Part shown: one piece after another, positions 5,980 through 10,120 of the stretch | How positions within the stretch are numbered: the stretch's first letter is position 1 | Layout of the letters: each line of letters opens with the position of its first letter | Source of the DNA: SFLA01 sp045533895 | GTDB taxonomy: Bacteria; Bacillota; Clostridia; Oscillospirales; CAG-382 | Reading direction: 5' to 3' | DNA: 10,120 nt | Assembly (NCBI GenBank): GCA_045533895.1 | Contig: JAZSIT010000130.1 | Span: 1 to 10,120, forward strand | The notes under the pieces: generated by a model | The model's database searches: none | What the model saw: the letters and a program-made list of their open reading frames with translations, nothing else | Told to the model about the DNA's origin: nothing | Made by a program: the position numbers and the translations under genes

Positions 5980-8082
5980 TTAGTCTTCTACGATAGAAAG
6001 TGCATCCTTGCGGGAGAAGTTGAGTCTGCCCTTTTCGTCAATGCCGAGAGACATGACCTTGATCTCGTCGCCAACGGAAACAACGTCCTCTACCTTTGCA
6101 ACACGCTTCTTGTCAAGCTTGCTGATGTGGACCATACCTTCCTTGCCGGGAGCGATCTCAACGAACGCGCCTACGTTGGAAAGGATACGGGTTACCTTAC
6201 CGATAAACAGATCACCGGGTTCGGGATCGTTAACGATAGCGTTAATGATATTGAGTGCCTTGTAGCCGTTTTCTTTATCAACTGCTGCGATAAATACGCT
6301 GCCGTCGTCCTCGATATCGATCTTAGCGCCGGTATCTGCACAGATCTTCTGGATAACCTTACCGCCGGTACCGATAACCTCACGGATCTTATCAACGGGG
6401 ATCTTGAGAGAGATCATCTTGGGTGCATACTTGGAAACGTCGTCTCTGGGAGCGGCGATGCAGGGAAGGATGACTTCGTCGATTATCTGGAAACGACCCT
6501 TACGGGTAACTTCAAATGCGTTTTTGATGATCTCAGGAGTAAGACCGTCGATCTTAAGGTCCATCTGGATGGAGGTGATACCCTTCTTGGTACCTGCAAC
6601 CTTAAAGTCCATATCGCCGAAGAAGTCTTCAAGACCCTGAATATCGATCATGGTCATCCATCTGTCTTCTTCAGTAATAAGACCGCAGGAAATACCTGCA
6701 ACGGGTGCGGAAATGGGAACACCTGCGTCCATAAGAGCCAAAGTAGAACCGCATACGGAAGCCTGGCTGGTAGAACCGTTGGAGGAAACTACCTCGGAAA
6801 CCAGACGGATAGCGTAGGGGAAGTCTTCCTTGGAGGGAAGTACGGGCTCAAGAGAACGCTCAGCAAGTGCGCCGTGGCCGATCTCGCGGCGTCCGGGGCT
6901 TCTTGCAGCCTTTGCCTCGCCTACAGAATAGCCGGGCATATTGTAGTGGTGCATATATCTCTTTTCTTCCTCGTTGTCAATACCGTCAAGAAGCTGTGCT
7001 TCGCGTACGGGAGCGAGGGTAGCGGTGGTGATTACCTGAGTCTGACCTCTGGTAAACATACCTGAACCGTGGGTTCTGGGAAGAATGCTTACTTCTGCGG
7101 CGAGAGGACGGATCTCATCCATTCTTCTGCCGTCAACACGCTTCTGCTCATCAAGCAGCCAGCGGCGAACTATCTTCTTCTGGAGCTTGTACAGACACTC
7201 GTTTATCATTGCGGTCTGGTCTGCATATTCTTCGCCAAGCTCTTCGAAAACTCTGTCATAAACAGGCTTGAGCGCTGCGTCACGAACGCGCTTGTCATCG
7301 GTAAAGAGCGCCTTCTCAACGTCAGGTCTTACCATTGCCTCGATCTTGTCAAACAGATCGTGGTCAACCTCGCAAGAGGGATAATCAAACTTGGGCTTAC
7401 CAACTGCTTCGCGTACGGAGTTGATAAAGTCGATGAGGGGCTTGATAGCCTCGTGTGCCTTGAGGATAGCCTCAAGCATGGTGTCGTCGTCAACTTCCTT
7501 TGCGCCTGCTTCTATCATTACAACCTTTTCCTTGGTGCCGGCAACGGTAAGCTCAAGCTCACTTCTGCTTCTCTGCTCCTCGGTGGGGTTAATAACAATT
7601 CTGCCGTCTACAAGACCCACGAATACGCCTGCGATAGGACCGTTCCAAGGAATATCGGAAATGGTCAGCGCGATGGATGCGCCCAGCATGGCTGCGATCT
7701 CGGGAGAATTGTCGGGGTCAACAGACATAACGGTAAGGGACAGAACTACGTCGTTACGAAGATCCTTGGGGAAAAGGGGACGGATAGGTCTGTCAATAAC
7801 GCGGGAGGTCAGTATAGCCTTCTCGCTGGGTCTGCCTTCTCTCTTTAGGAAGGAGCCGGGGATCTTACCTACGGAATAAAGTCTCTCCTCAAAGTCAACG
7901 GAGAGGGGAAGGAAATCTATGCCGTCTCTGGGAGCGGCGGATGCGGTTGCGTTACAGAGAATAACGGTCTCGCCATAGCGAACCAGACAAGAGCCGGATG
8001 CGAGCTGTGCCATCTTACCGGTTTCTACAACCAGTTCTCTGCCTGCAAGAGTTGTTTTGAATGTTCTGTAGTTAGGAAACAT
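5980..8082 (-). CDS. pnp: Polyribonucleotide nucleotidyltransferase (PNPase)
   Basis: PNPase degrades RNA 3' to 5' with phosphate, releasing nucleoside diphosphates, and can also add tails. It acts as a trimer in the cytoplasm. The 700-residue protein has two RNase PH domains (about 10-225 and 310-545) joined by a helical segment. The KH domain (from about 554, GTGG at 571-574) and the S1 domain (about 623-695) follow. Catalytic residues in the second core are visible: Asp486 and Asp492 in LEDFFGDMDFKV, and the phosphate-site run NGSTSQ (435-440). Length and order are those of a complete bacterial PNPase. GAAAGGTG (complement of 8094-8101) is the ribosome binding site. No strong promoter is seen in the 416-base leader: TCGACA (complement of 8148-8153) has only a poor -10. 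It may therefore be transcribed mainly from rpsO, the arrangement known in other bacteria. Codon use looks strongly biased, as expected for a highly expressed gene. Confidence 0.97.
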   Translation of the reverse strand: MFPNYRTFKTTLAGRELVVETGKMAQLASGSCLVRYGETVILCNATASAAPRDGIDFLPLSVDFEERLYSVGKIPGSFLKREGRPSEKAILTSRVIDRPIRPLFPKDLRNDVVLSLTVMSVDPDNSPEIAAMLGASIALTISDIPWNGPIAGVFVGLVDGRIVINPTEEQRSRSELELTVAGTKEKVVMIEAGAKEVDDDTMLEAILKAHEAIKPLIDFINSVREAVGKPKFDYPSCEVDHDLFDKIEAMVRPDVEKALFTDDKRVRDAALKPVYDRVFEELGEEYADQTAMINECLYKLQKKIVRRWLLDEQKRVDGRRMDEIRPLAAEVSILPRTHGSGMFTRGQTQVITTATLAPVREAQLLDGIDNEEEKRYMHHYNMPGYSVGEAKAARSPGRREIGHGALAERSLEPVLPSKEDFPYAIRLVSEVVSSNGSTSQASVCGSTLALMDAGVPISAPVAGISCGLITEEDRWMTMIDIQGLEDFFGDMDFKVAGTKKGITSIQMDLKIDGLTPEIIKNAFEVTRKGRFQIIDEVILPCIAAPRDDVSKYAPKMISLKIPVDKIREVIGTGGKVIQKICADTGAKIDIEDDGSVFIAAVDKENGYKALNIINAIVNDPEPGDLFIGKVTRILSNVGAFVEIAPGKEGMVHISKLDKKRVAKVEDVVSVGDEIKVMSLGIDEKGRLNFSRKDALSIVED

Positions 8083-8138
8083 GTTAAACTTTTCACCTTT
8101 CTTATATTTTTATTTTTCTTCAAGGCTATTAGTTTAAC
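8083..8138 (-). promoter_or_regulatory. pnp: pnp leader inverted repeat around the ribosome binding site
   Basis: In the minus-strand leader GTTAAACT (complement of 8131-8138) is the exact reverse complement of AGTTTAAC (complement of 8083-8090), which ends immediately before the ATG. One more pair would involve the A of the start codon. The 40-base loop contains the ribosome binding site. If formed, the stem would close off the initiation region. It is AT-rich with a large loop, so stability in isolation is doubtful. PNPase is known to control its own mRNA leader in E. coli, which makes the position suggestive. Confidence 0.4.
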
Positions 8139-8218
8139 ACTTAAAAACGTGTCGAACTGCTTTCGGCATATTTTTAACTGCTAAACCATAACCTTGCTGT
8201 TTGCCTTAAACGGAATCA

Positions 8219-8247
8219 AAGGCGGGAGTGAATTTGTCTCCCGCCTT
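8219..8247 (-). terminator. Perfect 10-bp GC-rich hairpin between rpsO and pnp
   Basis: AAGGCGGGAG and CTCCCGCCTT pair perfectly around a 9-base loop. On the minus strand the stem is followed by TGATTCCGTTT, so only a short broken U-run exists; on the plus strand it is followed by CGCGTTTTTG. It may be a weak or partial terminator between rpsO and pnp, or an RNA-processing site in the pnp leader comparable in position to the RNase III-cleaved stem of E. coli pnp. The sequence does not decide between these. The remaining bases from 8139 to 8218 show no strong signal. Confidence 0.5.
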
Positions 8248-8288
8248 CGCGTTTTTGCTCGGATAAATCCCCGTCATACACCTTTTGC

Positions 8289-8355
8289 GGGGTGTTGTTT
8301 TCGGGCGGTCGGGGACGCCCGCCCCTACATGGGCTCCCGCAAATCGAAGACCTGT
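8289..8355. repeat. Divergent first unit of the hairpin array, containing a GC-rich palindrome
   Basis: This 67-base segment begins with GGGGTGTTGTTTTCGGG, a degraded form of the frame shared by the units to its right. It contains a GC-rich inverted repeat at 8302-8325: on the minus strand GGGCGG and CCGCCC flank a 10-base loop. It then forms a loose stem CCCC-T-ACA (8322-8329) with TGT-GGGG (8353-8359), whose GGGG starts the next unit. The minus-strand core GTAGGGGCGGGCGTCCCC resembles dispersed palindromes I recall from other bacterial genomes, which I cannot verify here. Confidence 0.5.
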
Positions 8356-8498
8356 GGGGTGTTTTTTCGGGGTCCCCCAAAATGCGCAAGCATTTTAGGG
8401 GTGTTTTTTTTCGGGGTCCCCAAAAATGCGCAAGCATTTTAGGGGTGTTTTTTTTCGGGGTCCCCGAGAAACCGCAGGTTTCTTGGGGTGCTTTTTTC
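8356..8498. repeat. Tandem array of terminator-shaped hairpin repeats
   Basis: Three units at 8356-8397, 8398-8441 and 8442-8484 share a frame: GGGGTG, a run of 6 or 8 T, C, GGGG, T, CCCC. CGGGGTCCCC recurs exactly at 8368, 8412 and 8456. A partial unit (GGGGTGCTTTTTTC, 8485-8498) ends exactly at the rpsO stop codon. Between frames lies a hairpin closed by CCCC and the GGGG of the next unit. Units 1 and 2 use AAAATGC/GCATTTT around a GCAA tetraloop. Unit 3 has different arms (about GAGAAACC/GGTTTCTT, loop GCA) that still pair. On the plus strand each hairpin is followed by a T-run, like an intrinsic terminator; on the minus strand, the direction of rpsO and pnp, each is preceded by an A-run and followed by GGGGACCCCG. 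Function unknown. No gene is believed to lie inside it. Confidence 0.85.
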
Positions 8499-8765
8499 TT
8501 ACTTACGGAGACCGAGACGTGCAACGATGGAACGATAACGCTCGATATCCTTCTTCTGCAGATAGTTAAGGTACTTTCTTCTCTTACCTACCATAATAAG
8601 CATACCTCTGCGGGAGTGGTTATCCTTGGGGTTTGCCTTAAGATGAGCGGTAAGCTCGCTGATTCTCTGAGTGAGAACTGCGATCTGAACCTCGGGAGAA
8701 CCGGTGTCACCTTCGTGAACAGCGTACTCCTTGATGATCTGCTGCTTAAGATCCTTGTTGATCAT
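8499..8765 (-). CDS. rpsO: 30S ribosomal protein S15
   Basis: S15 binds the central domain of 16S rRNA early in small-subunit assembly and forms an intersubunit bridge. The 88-residue length is standard. Family features are visible along the whole sequence: HEGDTGSPEVQIAVLTQRI (17-35), LTAHLK (38-43), KDNHSRRGML (47-56), and KRRKYLNYLQKKD (61-73), followed by YRSIVARLGLRK at the C-terminus. The ribosome binding site GGAGGTG (complement of 8774-8780) is eight bases before the ATG. It is transcribed from a good promoter at 8888-8916 through a leader of about 115 nt. pnp follows downstream after 416 bases of hairpin-rich DNA. rpsO-pnp is a conserved gene pair in many bacteria. Confidence 0.98.
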   Translation of the reverse strand: MINKDLKQQIIKEYAVHEGDTGSPEVQIAVLTQRISELTAHLKANPKDNHSRRGMLIMVGKRRKYLNYLQKKDIERYRSIVARLGLRK

Positions 8766-8881
8766 GCTTGTTTCACCTCCGTTAATATTTGCCGTACGGG
8801 TAAAACTGAGTAAAAGGTGTGTGAAACCGGCGGAAAACTACCGCACTGTGCCCTTAAACCGAGCCTCCCCAATTTGGCATC
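8766..8881 (-). promoter_or_regulatory. rpsO: rpsO mRNA leader, candidate S15 autoregulatory element
   Basis: The leader contains GTTTCAC (complement of 8821-8827), which is the exact reverse complement of GTGAAAC (complement of 8770-8776). The latter overlaps the end of the Shine-Dalgarno sequence and the spacer before the ATG, so a 7-bp stem would mask the ribosome binding site. A small hairpin, GCGG/CCGC with a 7-base loop (8830-8844), lies just upstream and could stack on it. The palindrome CCGTACGG (8792-8799) sits in the large loop. S15 is known to repress its own mRNA through leader structures that differ between bacterial groups. This assignment is inference from position and pairing, not from a recognised family. 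Confidence 0.45.
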
Positions 8882-8887
8882 CGAAGA

Positions 8888-8916
8888 ATTGTACCACAAA
8901 AAAAACAATTTGTAAA
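8888..8916 (-). promoter_or_regulatory. Sigma-A-type promoter of rpsO
   Basis: On the minus strand TTTACA (complement of 8911-8916) and TACAAT (complement of 8888-8893) are spaced by 17 bases. Each matches the consensus at five of six positions. Long A- and T-tracts immediately upstream (about 8920-8942) could act as an UP-like element, as is common for ribosomal protein promoters. Confidence 0.8.
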
Positions 8917-8953
8917 TAGTTTTTTTAAGTTTTTTTATTTTTTCTCGTTTTAC

Positions 8954-8982
8954 TTGATTTATATGCGGATTAATGGTAAAAT
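8954..8982 (+). promoter_or_regulatory. Promoter of the WG-repeat protein gene
   Basis: TTGATT (8954-8959) and TAAAAT (8977-8982) are 17 bases apart, giving an expected start near 8989 and a short leader before the GTG at 9016. It is divergent from the rpsO promoter and shares the AT-rich tract between them. Confidence 0.65.
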
Positions 8983-9015
8983 CTTAGTTGTATATTTCCC
9001 ATCGGAGGACTTTTT

Positions 9016-9678
9016 GTGAGCAAACAGATAATAAAATATATTTCTTTCGTCCTTTGTGCGGCGTTTCTCGCTGTAGCGGCAATAGTTTTGGTGGACAAAG
9101 GCTATATCACCTTTGTCTCCCGTGATACCCCCGCCCGTGAGGAATTTGATTACGAGACGGACGAAAAGATACTTGAGGACCTGCTTAACGAGGGTGACGT
9201 TTCCGCTATCGAGCAGAATGAATATGATAAATACGTTGCCTCTCTGCCGGAAACGTGGGGCGAGCCTGCATCCGAGTATATTGCAGGAGAGACGGTGGTG
9301 TCCGTTGATAAATCCTATACCGCCTTTGAGGATATTCCAAATACAAAAATGCCCGCACCTGCGGAGGAATACAATATTCCTTCGGGTTATACCTGCACCG
9401 GCGCGTCGGACGGGGTGCTTACCCTTAACCGTGGCGGTAAATACGGATATTATCTTGTTACCGGATATTGGATAACCGACCCCGAGTTTACCGAAGCATA
9501 TGCATTTAACGGTAATGTGGCAGTGGTAAAAACCGGCGGCAGATACGGGGTTATTGATTCTGAGGGCAACCTTATTATACCCGCCGTTTTCGATAGTATA
9601 ACTGATATGGACGGCACGGGTATGACAGCCTATAAACGCGGCAACGGATATACGAGAATAGTCTTTTCGTTAAAATAA
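9016..9678 (+). CDS. Membrane-anchored WG-repeat-like protein
   Basis: A 220-residue protein that starts with GTG, with CGGAGGA (9003-9009) six bases upstream. Residues of about 6-26 form one hydrophobic segment without a lipobox, so it is probably an N-terminal anchor with the rest outside. Residues of about 35-125 form an acidic linker region. The C-terminal part has two WG-type repeats: GGKYGYYLVTG near 140-150, and a clear one at GGRYGVIDSEGNLIIPAVFD (174-193). This matches the usual K[WY]G[YV]ID..G...IP..[FY]D pattern. WG repeats occur in bacterial surface or periplasmic proteins of mostly unknown role and are often in larger numbers, so this is a short member. It is monocistronic, with its own promoter and terminator. 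Function unknown. Confidence 0.85.
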   Translation: MSKQIIKYISFVLCAAFLAVAAIVLVDKGYITFVSRDTPAREEFDYETDEKILEDLLNEGDVSAIEQNEYDKYVASLPETWGEPASEYIAGETVVSVDKSYTAFEDIPNTKMPAPAEEYNIPSGYTCTGASDGVLTLNRGGKYGYYLVTGYWITDPEFTEAYAFNGNVAVVKTGGRYGVIDSEGNLIIPAVFDSITDMDGTGMTAYKRGNGYTRIVFSLK

Positions 9679-9695
9679 ATAAACAAATAACACTT

Positions 9696-9720
9696 AAGGA
9701 GCGTGCAAACGCTCCTTTTT
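9696..9720 (+). terminator. Intrinsic terminator of the WG-repeat gene
   Basis: AAGGAGCGT (9696-9704) pairs perfectly with ACGCTCCTT (9709-9717) around a GCAA tetraloop, and the T-run ends at 9720. It lies 17 bases after the stop codon at 9678. Confidence 0.92.
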
Positions 9721-9737
9721 GTGCAAATGCACAAAAA
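9716..9737. repeat. Inverted repeat overlapping the terminator T-run
   Basis: TTTTTGTGCA (9716-9725) and TGCACAAAAA (9728-9737) are perfect 10-bp arms around AA. The left arm includes the T-run of the preceding terminator, so the two structures compete for the same bases. It could be a protein-binding site upstream of the next gene's promoter or an RNA feature; the 2-base loop would force opening of the innermost pairs. Confidence 0.5.
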
Positions 9738-9760
9738 TATTTTTGTTTACAATTTGTTTA

Positions 9761-9788
9761 TAGACATTTTTACCATAATATATATAAT
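9761..9788 (+). promoter_or_regulatory. Promoter of the right-edge lipoprotein gene
   Basis: TAGACA (9761-9766) and a perfect TATAAT (9783-9788) are 16 bases apart, giving a start of transcription about 45 bases before the ATG at 9840. Confidence 0.7.
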
Positions 9789-9839
9789 ATAAGTGTAAGC
9801 AAACTTTTTGTTATTCCATATTAAAGGAGTTGATATTTA

Positions 9840-10120
9840 ATGAAAAAAATATACTTAATAACTGCACTGCTTCTTGCGTTTGTTTTTGTGTTTACAGCTT
9901 GTGAGATTACCGATAACGAAAGCAACACAAGCGTTTTGCAAAACGAAAGCAGTGGGGTGCAGACATCCACTCCGCAGGAATCCGTACCACAGGGCTCCGA
10001 GCCCGAAGTTTCTGATTACGAACAGTCTGATGAAAGCCAAACTCCGGAGGTTTCTCCGGAAGAATACGTTTGGAATCGAATTGATGAAATTAACGACTGG
10101 TTTGAAACTTATATATTAGG
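9840..10120 (+). CDS. Lipoprotein, N-terminal part, runs off the right edge
   Basis: The reading frame is open from the ATG at 9840 to the end of the window, giving 93 complete codons and no stop. AAAGGAGTTG (9823-9832) is a good ribosome binding site seven bases upstream. The N-terminus has Lys2-Lys3, a hydrophobic stretch and the lipobox FTAC with Cys21, so this should be a membrane-anchored lipoprotein facing outward. Residues of about 22-75 form a Ser/Glu/Pro/Gln-rich low-complexity linker, after which a folded domain seems to begin (EEYVWNRIDEINDWFETYIL). The layout is like the lipoprotein at the left edge, but I see no clear sequence identity outside the signal and linker. Function unknown. 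Confidence 0.85.
   Translation, partial: MKKIYLITALLLAFVFVFTACEITDNESNTSVLQNESSGVQTSTPQESVPQGSEPEVSDYEQSDESQTPEVSPEEYVWNRIDEINDWFETYIL

Noticed and set aside
6127..7065. Plus-strand open frame of 312 codons antisense to pnp
   Set aside because: pnp is certain by its motifs over the whole length. Long antisense frames are expected opposite strongly codon-biased genes, and no ribosome binding site or family features are seen. The 259-codon frame at 7069-7848 is rejected for the same reason.
8356..8488. CRISPR-like array
   Set aside because: Only three to four units, spacers that are themselves palindromic and nearly identical in two units, and no cas genes. The structure is that of hairpin repeats.
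8289..8488. G-quadruplex from the many GGGG runs on the plus strand
   Set aside because: Runs are separated by alternating loops of roughly 9-10 and 25 bases, and the Gs pair readily with nearby CCCC blocks, so hairpins are the simpler reading.
8216..8524. Minus-strand open frame of 102 codons over the rpsO-pnp gap
   Set aside because: It is the repeat array read in another frame, begins inside rpsO, and has the low-complexity composition expected of such repeats.
8292..8813. Plus-strand open frame of 173 codons with repeated GVFF..P motifs
   Set aside because: Its periodic sequence is the translation of the hairpin repeats, and the frame then runs antisense through nearly all of rpsO. No ribosome binding site supports the start.

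Overview
The window looks like chromosomal DNA of an anaerobic Clostridia-type Firmicute, plausibly an Oscillospiraceae/Ruminococcaceae relative from a gut-like setting. The basis is strong AGGAGG-type ribosome binding sites, Bacillus/Clostridium-like protein sequences (Pdp, DeoB, tetrameric-type Cdd, PNPase with C-terminal KH and S1 domains), sigma-A-type promoters and lipoproteins with Ser/Glu-rich linkers. The genus cannot be fixed from this sequence.

Layout, left to right. Positions 1-1317 hold the probable first codons of a minus-strand gene running off the left edge and a complete minus-strand lipoprotein of unknown function. Positions 1412-5863 are a tight minus-strand operon transcribed deoB - cdd - pdp - tsaE - tsaB - rpiB. 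It has a near-consensus promoter (5904-5932) with a palindrome in the spacer, and a hairpin terminator after rpiB. Positions 5980-8082 are pnp (PNPase), whose terminator directly abuts the deoB promoter. Positions 8083-8498 are a 416-base non-coding stretch between pnp and rpsO, packed with inverted repeats. They include a tandem set of terminator-shaped hairpins starting at the rpsO stop codon. Positions 8499-8765 are rpsO (ribosomal protein S15), with a good promoter and a leader of about 115 nt that can fold over its own ribosome binding site. On the plus strand, 9016-9678 is a membrane-anchored WG-repeat protein with its own promoter and terminator. From 9840 to the right edge is the start of another lipoprotein, also with its own promoter.

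How the genes work together. Four of the six operon genes form one continuous route: Cdd turns cytidine into uridine, Pdp releases ribose-1-phosphate, DeoB isomerises it to ribose-5-phosphate, and RpiB passes it to ribulose-5-phosphate and central metabolism. The t6A tRNA-modification genes tsaE and tsaB sit inside this route and are translationally coupled to it. rpsO-pnp is the widely conserved ribosomal protein/RNA-decay pair, and both genes show inverted repeats around their ribosome binding sites that would suit autoregulation.

Most of the coding content is ordinary core metabolism. The parts most worth a second look are the hairpin array between rpsO and pnp, the rpsO and pnp leaders, and the operator-like palindrome in the deoB promoter. 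No CRISPR array, tRNA, rRNA, transposase or defence gene was seen.
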